DNA of 64,000 nucleotides, from assembly GCA_024434115.1 (NCBI GenBank), contig QMIT01000005.1:186001-250000 (forward strand), written 5' to 3'. Source of the DNA: Chloroflexota bacterium. Lineage in GTDB: Bacteria; Chloroflexota; Anaerolineae; Aggregatilineales; J027. The position numbers and the translations under genes were made by a program. This document shows, one piece after another, positions 34,239-42,895 of this stretch. The notes below the pieces were generated by a model, which worked only from the letters and a program-made list of their open reading frames with translations, did not search any database and was not told the DNA's origin. How positions within the stretch are numbered: position 1 is the first letter of the stretch; every line of letters starts with the position of its first letter.

Positions 34239-36002
34239 ATGTACACATCAATCAAACGCTTCGACATCCGGGTAAGCATGGTGTACGCGACCATCGCAAC
34301 GTTGTGGATTATCTTATCGGATAGCTTCTTAGCCCTCTTTTTGAACGGCAATGTCACCGAATTGGCGGGATTCAGCATTTTGAAGGGTTTGGGCTTTGTC
34401 GGGGTGACGGCGACGGCGCTGTATGGCGTGCTGCACACCGAACTTCTCAAACGCGACAGGATAGATCGGGCGCTCCAAGAAGACATCTTGGAACGGAACA
34501 AGACGCTAGATGCCCTGCGCCAATCGGAAAGCCGTTTTAGTACCATCTTTCATCGCAGCCCGGTGCCAATTGTTATCACCCATCTTGAAGATGCAGCCAT
34601 TGTGGATGCTAACGACGCCTTAGCCAAGCTGCTGGGCTACGAACGACATGACCTGATTGCAAGAACGACCCCCGAAGTCGGTTTGTGGGTCAATCCTGAG
34701 AAACGTGCCGAGGCGGTAGCGTCCATCTTGAAGGCAGGCAATTTGTACAATCATGAACTTCATGGCCGTACTCGATCCGGTAAACCGCTTGTTCTATTGG
34801 TCTCGGCAGAGTTAATTGCTTTTGGGGATGTGCCGCACATCGTGAGTATCCTTTACGACATCACCGATCAGCGCCACTTGGAAGCACAAACCCGCTATCA
34901 GGCGATGCTGCTGGCCCATGTCTCAGATGCGGTTATCTCCACCGACCTTGATTTTAAAATTCGCAGTTGGAATCCAGCCGCCGAACTGATTTACGGGTGG
35001 CGAGCCGATGAAGTTATTGGCAAGCCCGTCGAGGAAATCGTGCAAGGCAACTATTCAAATACCCCACGCGAGGTATTGGTTGAACAGCTTTACCGAGCAG
35101 GGTCATGGCGCGGTGAGGCTACCCATCGGCGCAAAGATGGCAGCCCTGTACATTTATTGGCCTCTACTTCCTATATCACCGACAGTGCTGGCAATCGGAC
35201 GGGTGCTGTCACCGTTAACCGCGACATTACCGAGCGCATGAAAGCACAGGAAGAACTGCGCGAGGCCGAACGTCAGCGCACTGAGATCGAAAAAGAACGT
35301 GAACTCCTCCAACTGAAGGAGCGTTTTGTTTCGGTGGTATCCCACGAATTTCGGACGCCGCTGGCCGTGATTTATACCGCCGCTGAGATGATGCACCGCT
35401 ACTATGAACGCCTGACGCCTGACCGCCTGTTTAAGCAGATTCATGAGATTTTGGGGCAGGCCGATTATATGGTGGGATTGCTAGATGATGTGTTGACGGT
35501 GAACAAGGCGCGGGCAGGCCGACTTGAATTTAATCCGGCTCCCCTTGACCTCCTCGCGTTTTGTCAGGCCACCATCGAGCGCATCCAAGCGGTAGATGAT
35601 GGCAAACACACCATCAATTTTGCCTCGGACGGTCATCTGCGAGAAGTCGTGCTCGATTCAAAACTTTTGCAGCATATTTTGGTGAATCTGCTCTCGAACG
35701 CCGTCAAGTATTCGCCGGATGGGGGTGAGGTACGTTTAGAGGTTCAGCGCAGCAACGGCACGGTCACTTTTAGGGTCAGCGATCAAGGGATTGGGATTCC
35801 GCCCGATGGTCTAGCCCATTTGTATGACCCCTTCTATCGCGCCAGCAATAGCCGCAATATCAAGGGGACGGGGTTGGGGTTAACCATTGTCAAGGAAAGC
35901 GTGGATCTACACAACGGCACGATCCGTTGTGAGAGTGAGGAGGGGATTGGCACAATCTTCACCGTCCAACTCCCCATCCCAAACCCTTCCCCATCGCAAT
36001 AG
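34239..36002 (+). CDS. membrane-bound PAS-domain sensor histidine kinase
   Basis: This 587-residue kinase has two membrane helices (about residues 15-35 and 44-64), two PAS domains (about 95-210 and 215-335; the first starting ALRQSESRFSTIFHRSPVPI), a HisKA domain with the phosphorylated His369 in VVSHEFRTPLAV, and a HATPase domain (about 465-580) with LLSNAVKYSPDGG, DQGIGIP and GTGLGLTIV. No response regulator is adjacent. The last residues (PIPNPSPSQ) and the stop are read from an intergenic repeat copy, so the natural C-terminus may have been replaced. A -10-like TATAAT lies at 34193-34198. Confidence 0.9.
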   Translation: MYTSIKRFDIRVSMVYATIATLWIILSDSFLALFLNGNVTELAGFSILKGLGFVGVTATALYGVLHTELLKRDRIDRALQEDILERNKTLDALRQSESRFSTIFHRSPVPIVITHLEDAAIVDANDALAKLLGYERHDLIARTTPEVGLWVNPEKRAEAVASILKAGNLYNHELHGRTRSGKPLVLLVSAELIAFGDVPHIVSILYDITDQRHLEAQTRYQAMLLAHVSDAVISTDLDFKIRSWNPAAELIYGWRADEVIGKPVEEIVQGNYSNTPREVLVEQLYRAGSWRGEATHRRKDGSPVHLLASTSYITDSAGNRTGAVTVNRDITERMKAQEELREAERQRTEIEKERELLQLKERFVSVVSHEFRTPLAVIYTAAEMMHRYYERLTPDRLFKQIHEILGQADYMVGLLDDVLTVNKARAGRLEFNPAPLDLLAFCQATIERIQAVDDGKHTINFASDGHLREVVLDSKLLQHILVNLLSNAVKYSPDGGEVRLEVQRSNGTVTFRVSDQGIGIPPDGLAHLYDPFYRASNSRNIKGTGLGLTIVKESVDLHNGTIRCESEEGIGTIFTVQLPIPNPSPSQ

Positions 36003-36111
36003 GGAAGGGCTTGAAATCCGGTCTTGACTCCCCTCCCTAACGCTTTGGGGAGGGGTCGGGGGTGGGGATTGTGATTACCGAAGTAATATGTTAAACGTTA
36101 TCAGCCCCGTG
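35971..36111. repeat. intergenic G-rich repeat, copy A (left end in the kinase gene)
   Basis: Starts TCCCCATCCCAAACCCTTCC, contains the hairpin CCCTCCCTAACGCTTTGGGGAGGGG and ends GTTAAACG...AGCCCCGTG. It matches copy C at 49381-49562 at its right end but lacks that copy's left flank, because it begins inside the kinase coding region. Confidence 0.7.
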
Positions 36112-36143
36112 TCATAAAAAGAACAATCTGCTTGAAAACCGCT

Positions 36144-37118
36144 CTACACAGGCTGACGCAGCAGTTCATCAATCTGGCGCATCTGGTCGGCGGTCAGCGG
36201 GCCAAACTGCATGGCTCCGGCGTTTTCTTCTGCTTGCGCAACGGTGCGAATCCCCGGAATCGGCACGGTTTTTTCACTGCGTGCCCAAATCCATGCGAGT
36301 GCCCCTTGTACCAACGAACGTCCATTGCTAGTCAGGACATCGCGCAGGGCGTCCAAGCGGGCCAGCGTTGGGGCAAAAAACGTCTCCATTGACCACTGAT
36401 CCTGTCGAACATCCGTCGCGCCAAAGGTCGTGTCTTTGGTATATTTGCCACTCAGTGCTCCCCGTGCCAAAGGACTGCGATTGACGCTGGCGAGATTGAG
36501 TTGTTGGCACAGGGCCAGCATCTCCGGCGCATCCTTGACTACATTCAAATCGTGCTGGATGGCGACACAGTGTTCGCCTTTGGCAAACAGGCGTGCCCCC
36601 TCGACTGAATCCGTGCTCCAACCGTAGGTGCGAATTTTGCCGTCCTTGACCAATGCTTCCAATTCATTGAGCAAGGCCGGGATGTGTTCCACCGGATAAT
36701 CCCAAACATGCAACTGATAGAGGTCAATCGTCTCCATGTTGAGGCGGCGCAGGCTGGCTTCGCATTCGGCCTGCACACTTTTGACCACTTCTTCGGGGTG
36801 GTCATAGTGTGTGACGTGTTTGGCGGGCGCGTTGACATTAAAACCGAACTTCGTGGCGATGACCACCTGATCGCGCTTGCCCGCAAACGCCTTCCCAACA
36901 AGGCTTTCGCTGTGACCCGTGCCATAGTTGGCCGCGGTGTCAAAGAAATTGATGCCTTTATCCAAAGCGACCTGTAACGCGCGGAGGGATTCGGCATCAT
37001 CCGTTTCACCCCATCCGGCCTGAATATCGAGAAACTGCCAAATGCCGCCGATGGCCCAACAGCCCATGCCCAACGGTGAAACTTCGATACCGGATCGGCC
37101 CAAAGTACGCTTGTTCAT
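36144..37118 (-). CDS. aldo/keto reductase
   Basis: This 324-residue NADPH-dependent reductase has the AKR motifs: FFDTAANYGTGHSESLVGKA (catalytic Asp and Tyr), VVIATKFGFN (catalytic Lys), IDLYQLHVWDYP (catalytic His) and IPGIRTVAQAEENAGA near the end (NADP contact). It reduces aldehydes or ketones; substrate unknown. AAGGAG precedes the ATG at 37118. It is a single-gene unit. Confidence 0.87.
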   Translation of the reverse strand: MNKRTLGRSGIEVSPLGMGCWAIGGIWQFLDIQAGWGETDDAESLRALQVALDKGINFFDTAANYGTGHSESLVGKAFAGKRDQVVIATKFGFNVNAPAKHVTHYDHPEEVVKSVQAECEASLRRLNMETIDLYQLHVWDYPVEHIPALLNELEALVKDGKIRTYGWSTDSVEGARLFAKGEHCVAIQHDLNVVKDAPEMLALCQQLNLASVNRSPLARGALSGKYTKDTTFGATDVRQDQWSMETFFAPTLARLDALRDVLTSNGRSLVQGALAWIWARSEKTVPIPGIRTVAQAEENAGAMQFGPLTADQMRQIDELLRQPV

Positions 37119-37256
37119 TTTGATTTACTGCTCCTTCGTGCATATTTCACCCAACAAAAAACAGTATAGAACCTAGAGTACACTAGAGGTCAAGGGGTTG
37201 GTGGAGGAAATTCGGAATTCTTGTGTTGGATGGTGTGGTTTTTGAGCATTCGCGCA

Positions 37257-37277
37257 CACGGGGCTAAAGCCGCCGTG
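37257..37277. repeat. 21-bp palindrome CACGGGGCT-AA-AGCCgCCGTG, uninterrupted copy
   Basis: The two halves are inverted with one indel. The same halves flank the insertion sequence (37368-38492) and the repeat at 49381-49562, so this is the empty form of a repeated insertion site. Confidence 0.6.
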
Positions 37278-37367
37278 CTCAATCTAGGCTGTTTCCGGGT
37301 TGTACCGCGTGAGAATCGTCCCTGTGGTGCGTGCAGCGTGATGACTGGTGATCCATCCTAATTTCAG

Positions 37368-38492
37368 CACGGCGGCTAAAAGGCGTGTCCGGTAAATCAT
37401 CAACATAAAAGGGTGGCAAAAGCGAAGGGTGGTCGCCCTAAGAGATGATTGAGCCACAGACCAAGGTTGAAAGCGGCGATTTTGGCAGCGATGCGGGTCA
37501 GTTGCCCCCAACGGGAATGGGCACGCAGGCGCTTGAGATGAAACACTTCGGTGAGTATGGCAAAGGTGGTTTCAACGACTTGACGATGGTGGTTGAGCCA
37601 GTGTTTTTCAGCAGGTGTCCAAGCGGGCGAGGACATGTTATCAGGGGGAATGGTAAAGACAGTCGCCTGATAGTGGGTTTGCCAATGCTCAGCCCAACGC
37701 GGGCCATTGAAGCCACGATCGGCCAGATAAGGTAAACCCGTCGCCCGACCTACCGCTGCCCAGCCGCCGATAAAGCCAATCGGCGGTTTGGCATACTCGG
37801 CGTGACTGCGGTGGGGTGGACGCGGCGGTCCCATCAGACAGGTTGTCCCGGCGCGCGTGCTGACAAAGGCTTCCAGTAGCCAACGGTCATTGAGGTGAGC
37901 CGCACCCACTAACCACCCCGTCACCGCTCCATTCGATTGCACCGCAACCAAAAGATGGTCGCCCCAAAACCACTGTCCACTCCCTCGCCCAATGGTACTG
38001 TCCATCAGCCAATGCCGCCTTGCTCGACTATATTGTCCCCCGCTTCCAGCTGGAATGGGCAAGCAATCCACACACTCATAGAGCACCTGTACTTCCCGTA
38101 AGCGCTCACTCAATTCCTGTTGCAACTCCACCAATACCCCATACAATCGTCGCACGCGTTCGTTAAACGCACTTCGCTGCGGCAGATGCGGAAACATCGC
38201 TTTGTAATGACTGTGCATATAGCGGATCAGCCCGCGCTCTGAATCCCACGGCACACCCTTGCCCCATGCCCCCACCACGGCTATGGTCAAGGCTTCGCTA
38301 TCACTGAATTGCGCTGGTCGCCCGCGCCTTGATTTCTGTGGGGCGATTTTCGCCTCATACCACTCTTCAACAATTACATATATCATGGTGAGTAAGGTTT
38401 CCAAATCCATCGGCTTGACTCCTTAGGTGACACTTGAGAGTCTACCCAATTTGGAAACCCCTCATTTACCGGACACGCCTTTTAGCCCCGTG
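37368..38492. mobile_element. IS982-like insertion sequence with 24-bp terminal inverted repeats
   Basis: GGCTAAAAGGCGTGTCCGGTAAAT (left, 37374-37397) is exactly inverted at 38464-38487; with one indel the symmetry extends to CACGG at both ends (37368 and 38492). It contains one intact transposase gene on the minus strand. The outer bases equal the two halves of the 21-bp palindrome seen intact at 37257, so the element sits in the middle of a copy of that palindrome. No clear target duplication can be read beyond the palindrome. Confidence 0.85.
37400..38410 (-). CDS. IS982-family transposase
   Basis: This 336-residue DDE-type transposase has the family N-terminus (MDLETLLTMIYVIVEEWY), ARRHWLMDSTIGRG followed by a catalytic D region, LPYLADRGFNGPRWAEH and a C-terminal RQVVETTFAILTEVFHLKR (a K/R-rich E-x-x-F segment). 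It would cut and join the element's ends. The reading frame is complete and undamaged, with AAGGAG upstream of ATG 38410, so it may still be active. Confidence 0.88.
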   Translation of the reverse strand: MDLETLLTMIYVIVEEWYEAKIAPQKSRRGRPAQFSDSEALTIAVVGAWGKGVPWDSERGLIRYMHSHYKAMFPHLPQRSAFNERVRRLYGVLVELQQELSERLREVQVLYECVDCLPIPAGSGGQYSRARRHWLMDSTIGRGSGQWFWGDHLLVAVQSNGAVTGWLVGAAHLNDRWLLEAFVSTRAGTTCLMGPPRPPHRSHAEYAKPPIGFIGGWAAVGRATGLPYLADRGFNGPRWAEHWQTHYQATVFTIPPDNMSSPAWTPAEKHWLNHHRQVVETTFAILTEVFHLKRLRAHSRWGQLTRIAAKIAAFNLGLWLNHLLGRPPFAFATLLC

Positions 38493-38495
38493 TCT

Positions 38496-40136
38496 TTATT
38501 TAGCCCCGCCCCGTCGCGCCTTTCGCTCCCGAATCAACCGCTTATAAAAGTCCAGCAGTTCGGCGTTTTGCTCATCGCCCCACAGCATCGGCGTGCGGCT
38601 GATGTGGAAACCCATGCCATCATGAATCCCCTTCGATTGGGTCAGCCCGACCTCTGTCCCATAAAAAATGATCGGCATCCCGCGCAGGCTCATTTGCACC
38701 TCGGCGGCGCGGCGCAGCATCTCGATATCCCCTTTGGCGATATACAAAAACCGATCCATGTCGTGGCTGTCCAAAAACGTCGGCATCAGGTAATCGGCGG
38801 GGAAATAATTTAGGTGATGTTCGGCGAAGCGCTTCAAATCGGCTTCCGACCATGTTTGCCAGCCATAGGTGCGGCGAATGGCATCGCTCAGATGGAAATC
38901 CAGACAGCCGTCTAGCCGTCCGATATAACTGTGAATGACATCTGGTGCGTCAATCACCTCGCCAAACATAAAACAATCGGCGTTGACCTGTTTGCAGGCG
39001 GCCCGGAAATCCGACCAAAAATCGGGCACAGGCCCATTTGCGTAATCCAACCGATAGCCATCCACCTTGTATTCGCGTAGCCAATACGTCGCAATATCAA
39101 TCATCCATTGGCGGGCGGCGGGATGCGACAAATTGACCTGTGGCATGGTCGCCACCCCAAAAAAGGTGCGATAGCCAACCTCGGAATCATCAAAATTAAA
39201 CCACTCACGATAGCAACTGTTCGGAGAGCTTATCGCGTCCACAAAAATCGGGTGCTCGTTCGAGATATGATTGCACACAAGATCAAGCAAAATACGGATG
39301 CCGCGTTGATGGGCCGCTTCGACAAGGGCGTGCATGGCCTCATCCCCACCCATGCGTGGCTCCACGTGGTCGTAATCCGTCGCGTCGTAGCCGTGATGTG
39401 AATCGCTGACCCATGTTGGGCTGAGCCAGATACAATTCACGCCTAGCTCGGTGATATAGTCGAGTTTGTCAATGATGCCCCACAGCGTTCCCCCGCAGAT
39501 GCCGTTCAAATCTTCGGTTTGCAGCCAGTCTTTGCCATCGCCGGGATAAAAACGATCTACAAAAATCTGGTAGATAATGGCGTCTTTGGCCCAAGTGGGT
39601 GCGGCGAGGGTATCCACATGAAAGGCGAAGGTATCACCAACCGCCGAGTTACCGGGGCGAAAATCTTCGGGCAGTGGCTCACCCGCAAAAAACGCGCTGG
39701 CGGCTTTTTCGGCAGTGGCAGTCACATTCGGCCAATCACCGAAAATTTCGGGCTGACCGGGTTGATTCGAGTCCCATGCACCGATTTTGTAGCGCACAAT
39801 CGTGCCAGCGGGTTGGGGGGGCAGGGTGGCTTCATAATGGGTGACATAACCCCACACGAGGGTTTCCCACACGGTTGCGACAGGCTGTAGCATCACGACT
39901 TGCCCATTGCTGGCCTGACCACAACTTCCAACAGGCAGTGAACCATCGAGGGTGTAATAACAGGCCACATGGTCAATGGTTATATCCGGCCCAACTTGCA
40001 CTTTTAGGGTGATGGGGTCGCCGGGGCCGGGGTCACGCGGGCTAAGTTGATAGCGATGTTGGATACCCCGTCGGTTGGCGCGATGATGCACCAATTTGAG
40101 GTCATCCGTCGCCAGCGTGCCGAAGATAAAGTCCAT
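38496..40136 (-). CDS. GH13-family alpha-amylase/neopullulanase-like enzyme, C-terminal domain missing
   Basis: This 546-residue enzyme has an N-terminal beta domain (about 1-180, CBM34-like) and a GH13 TIM barrel. It carries LDLVCNHISNEH, the nucleophile in VDGYRLDYANG, the acid in CFMFGEVIDAP, and LDSHDMDRF with the third Asp; the set is complete. GH13 enzymes normally continue with a C-terminal beta sandwich, but this frame stops at about ERKARRGGAK, with the stop in the repeat that borders the insertion sequence. It lacks a signal peptide. It is the last gene of the maltose operon and would break down imported maltodextrins in the cytoplasm. Confidence 0.85.
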   Translation of the reverse strand: MDFIFGTLATDDLKLVHHRANRRGIQHRYQLSPRDPGPGDPITLKVQVGPDITIDHVACYYTLDGSLPVGSCGQASNGQVVMLQPVATVWETLVWGYVTHYEATLPPQPAGTIVRYKIGAWDSNQPGQPEIFGDWPNVTATAEKAASAFFAGEPLPEDFRPGNSAVGDTFAFHVDTLAAPTWAKDAIIYQIFVDRFYPGDGKDWLQTEDLNGICGGTLWGIIDKLDYITELGVNCIWLSPTWVSDSHHGYDATDYDHVEPRMGGDEAMHALVEAAHQRGIRILLDLVCNHISNEHPIFVDAISSPNSCYREWFNFDDSEVGYRTFFGVATMPQVNLSHPAARQWMIDIATYWLREYKVDGYRLDYANGPVPDFWSDFRAACKQVNADCFMFGEVIDAPDVIHSYIGRLDGCLDFHLSDAIRRTYGWQTWSEADLKRFAEHHLNYFPADYLMPTFLDSHDMDRFLYIAKGDIEMLRRAAEVQMSLRGMPIIFYGTEVGLTQSKGIHDGMGFHISRTPMLWGDEQNAELLDFYKRLIRERKARRGGAK

Positions 40137-40179
40137 GAGAATGTGACCCCTTGAAGATGCTGCCCGAAATAAATTGCTG

Positions 40180-40291
40180 TCCCCATCCCCTACCCCCTAC
40201 TCCATCGCAATAAGGAAGGGGATGACTCGAACACGGGATTTACGCCCCTCCCTAATGCTTTGGGGAGGGGATGGGGGTGGGGAGGATTGAA
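40180..40291. repeat. intergenic G-rich repeat, copy B, inside the maltose operon
   Basis: It starts TCCCCATCCC, contains CCCTCCCTAATGCTTTGGGGAGGGG and ends GGGGGTGGGGAGG. It lies between malG-like and GH13 genes, in the same orientation as copies A and C, and may reduce expression of the GH13 gene. Confidence 0.65.
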
Positions 40292-41257
40292 TTACCCCTT
40301 TACCGCGCCGACGGTCAAGCCGCCGACGATAAAGCGCTGTAATGCCAAATACAGTACGACAATCGGAATGGCCGCGATGAGTGACCCCGCCGCGAATACC
40401 CCCCAATCCGTCGAAAACTCGCCGCCCTCCACAAAACTGAACATGCCCACCATCAGCGTCCAGTTATCGCGGTCAGTTAGGATGATACGGGCCAACAAAA
40501 AGTCATTAAATGGCCCCACGAATCCGAGTAACCCCACCACCGCCAAAATCGGCCTCACCAGCGGGAAGATGAGATACCAGAACGTTTGCATATGCGTTGC
40601 GCCATCTACTTGGGCTGACTCGTCAATATCGCGTGGGATGGTGTCAAAATAGCCTTTCATCAACCAGATGTTGGTTGCCATGCCTCCGCCGATATACACC
40701 ATAATCAAGCCGCCATAGGTGTTGATACCCAATGGTGGAATATATTTGCCGATTTGCACCAGCATCAGATAGAGCGCGACCATCGCCAGCAGCGAGGGGA
40801 ACACCTGCACCAAGAAGATCATCAGCAGAACGTTCCGCCGTCCGGTAAAGCGAAAGCGCGAAAAAGCATAGGCCGAAAGCGAGGTCACGGTCAAAATCAG
40901 GATGGTGGTGATGGAGGAGACAAAAATCGAGTTGCCAATCCACCGCCAGAACGGGATTTGGGGGTCGTCAAACAGCCGCCGGAAGTTGACCAGCACATCG
41001 CTGATGGACTCGGCATTTTTGGGGATGAGAGTCTGGGTACTCATCGAACCCGTCGGGTTAAATGAGGCCGAGATAATCCAGATCACCGGAAACAGCGCAA
41101 AAAACAGGGCACAGGTGATCACGAAAAAGCGGGCCAGATTGCCGATGAGACTCCCGCGTGTTGGAGACTGCTTGGTCCCCAAGAATGAGAGCCATTTAGC
41201 GATTTGCGAGACGGGAGTGGTATCGGTGCTGGTGTGGGTTGTGGTATCGCTAGACAT
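40292..41257 (-). CDS. maltose/maltodextrin ABC transporter permease, MalG-type
   Basis: This protein of about 321 residues has a basic N-terminus, a long first extracellular loop and the MalG EAA loop IDESAQVDGATHMQTFWYLI, which contacts the ATPase. The frame start at 41266 (TTG) has no spacing for the GGGAGGAG site, so ATG 41257 is preferred; this overlaps the malF-like stop by 8 bases. It works with the MalF-like permease and the binding protein. No ATPase is encoded in the operon, so it must use one made elsewhere. Confidence 0.88.
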   Translation of the reverse strand: MSSDTTTHTSTDTTPVSQIAKWLSFLGTKQSPTRGSLIGNLARFFVITCALFFALFPVIWIISASFNPTGSMSTQTLIPKNAESISDVLVNFRRLFDDPQIPFWRWIGNSIFVSSITTILILTVTSLSAYAFSRFRFTGRRNVLLMIFLVQVFPSLLAMVALYLMLVQIGKYIPPLGINTYGGLIMVYIGGGMATNIWLMKGYFDTIPRDIDESAQVDGATHMQTFWYLIFPLVRPILAVVGLLGFVGPFNDFLLARIILTDRDNWTLMVGMFSFVEGGEFSTDWGVFAAGSLIAAIPIVVLYLALQRFIVGGLTVGAVKG

Positions 41258-42869
41258 TTTCGCCAATCTCCTCCCAACGGCGGGTCAAACGGAACTGGGC
41301 CAGTGTTAACAGGGCTACAATGAAAAAGATGACCACTGCGATGGCAGACGCTAACCCAAAGTCGCGTGTGCCCCCGCTGGCAAAGGCATAACGATAGGTA
41401 TACGTAATGAGGTTATCGGTGTGGCCGACTGGCGGCACATTCGCCCCTTTCATGGGTGGCCCGCCTCCATTCAAGGCTTCCAACAACAGGTAGTTATTAA
41501 AATTGAAAATAAACGACGCAATCAGCAGTGGCCCCAAGGAGACCAGAATTAGGGGAAGGGTCAGGTCACGGAACTGCCGCCAACTACTGGCCCCGTCCAC
41601 CCGTGCGGCCTCATAAATGCTAGAGGGGATGGACTGCATCGCCCCGCTGGAAATCAGCATAAAATAGGGATAGGCGAACCATAGATTCACCAGCAAAATG
41701 GCGATCTTGGCCCATGTCGGGTCGGTAAAAAACGCGGGTGTCCAGCCAAATAGATCATCCAGTGTCTTGGGGATGATGCCGCTGACCTCGGTGATCTGAC
41801 TTGCACCTTGCAGCATCCCACGCCAAATCAAAATACTAATCATGCCGGGGATGGCCCAAGGAATCAGCAGCAGCGAACGTACCACTCGGATGCCGCGCCA
41901 CTTGACATCCAGCATAATCGCCATGAACAGGCCCATCGCAAACGAGGTCAACACCCCGCCAAACGCATAGCCGATTGTCCACAGGAATACGCGCAGCAGT
42001 GGCCCCTCCGTCAGCGAACTACTGAAAATCTCTTCAAAATTATCGAAGCCGATCACCACCCAATAGCCAATCGGAGCGCGGGAGCCATCGGCGGCCACAA
42101 AATCACCGGTGTCGTCGTTGGCCTTGTATTCAATGCCCGCCTGTTTATCGGTCAGGACATTGCGGCCTTCATCAAATACCCAGCGCTGCTGAAAGTTCCC
42201 CGCTTCACTGCGATTGAGGATGCCAATGGGGTTCTCGCTGGTGCCAAATTCCATTTCCTGCAATTCGGCCAGCGCCCTAAAACGATCTCCACCCGTCAAT
42301 AACGTGTAGCCATCAATCGTCGTGGGTATGCCATCATCGTCATATGGCCCACTGCCGGATTCGTTGGGGGTGACTTCCTGCAAATCCTCGCCGGGAGCGG
42401 TCAAAAAGGTGTTGCCTTCTTGGTCGGTCAACCACAGCGCATAGTCACCCGCCTCGTTGCGGAACGGCACCCAACTGTAATTGACCACGCCTTCGGGTAG
42501 GAATTTGCGGTCTGCGATGAGGTCAAGGGCCTCGTGTTTGGTATAGCGATGACCGTCGCTGTAATTGGTGAAGGAGACATAAACCGTGTACAGAAGGGGA
42601 TAGAAGGCCACCAATATCAACAGGGCAATCGCGGGCGACATCCAGCGCATCGGCCACAGGCCCGGCACCAGATTAATGATGTTGACAATAACCGTCGTCA
42701 AAATGATAGCGATAGCAAGAAACCAATTGCCATCGTTACCAATGGCGAGCGCTAAGAGTAGGGCAAAAACGTCTACAATGCCTAAAAGAACCACTCTTAT
42801 CAAATATTTTAAGGTTGAAGAAAGGGCTGGCAGCCCTTTTCGACTGCCAGCTTCTGCTACTGTACTCAT
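41250..42869 (-). CDS. maltose/maltodextrin ABC transporter permease, MalF-type
   Basis: This 539-residue permease has several N-terminal membrane helices, a large extracellular insert of about 160 residues (about 105-275) like the P2 loop of E. coli MalF, and the EAA loop IYEAARVDGASSWRQFRDLT near the C-terminus. It forms the channel with the MalG-type protein. A hairpin lies in codons 6-14. It starts at ATG 42869, 27 bases after the binding-protein stop. Confidence 0.88.
   Translation of the reverse strand: MSTVAEAGSRKGLPALSSTLKYLIRVVLLGIVDVFALLLALAIGNDGNWFLAIAIILTTVIVNIINLVPGLWPMRWMSPAIALLILVAFYPLLYTVYVSFTNYSDGHRYTKHEALDLIADRKFLPEGVVNYSWVPFRNEAGDYALWLTDQEGNTFLTAPGEDLQEVTPNESGSGPYDDDGIPTTIDGYTLLTGGDRFRALAELQEMEFGTSENPIGILNRSEAGNFQQRWVFDEGRNVLTDKQAGIEYKANDDTGDFVAADGSRAPIGYWVVIGFDNFEEIFSSSLTEGPLLRVFLWTIGYAFGGVLTSFAMGLFMAIMLDVKWRGIRVVRSLLLIPWAIPGMISILIWRGMLQGASQITEVSGIIPKTLDDLFGWTPAFFTDPTWAKIAILLVNLWFAYPYFMLISSGAMQSIPSSIYEAARVDGASSWRQFRDLTLPLILVSLGPLLIASFIFNFNNYLLLEALNGGGPPMKGANVPPVGHTDNLITYTYRYAFASGGTRDFGLASAIAVVIFFIVALLTLAQFRLTRRWEEIGENV
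42826..42851 (-). promoter_or_regulatory. intra-operonic hairpin at the start of the malF-like gene
   Basis: GCTGGCAG (42826-42833) and CTGCCAGC (42844-42851) form a perfect 8-bp stem with a 10-base loop in codons 6-14 of the MalF-type gene. In other maltose operons a stem-loop between malE and malF protects the binding-protein mRNA; a similar effect is possible here. Confidence 0.4.
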
Positions 42870-42895
42870 GCGTAGCTCACTATTCTATCTATTGT

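Noticed and set aside
40195-40250. tRNA-like stretch with ACTCGAACACGGG
   Set aside because: No cloverleaf can be folded around it; the sequence belongs to the G-rich repeat copy B.
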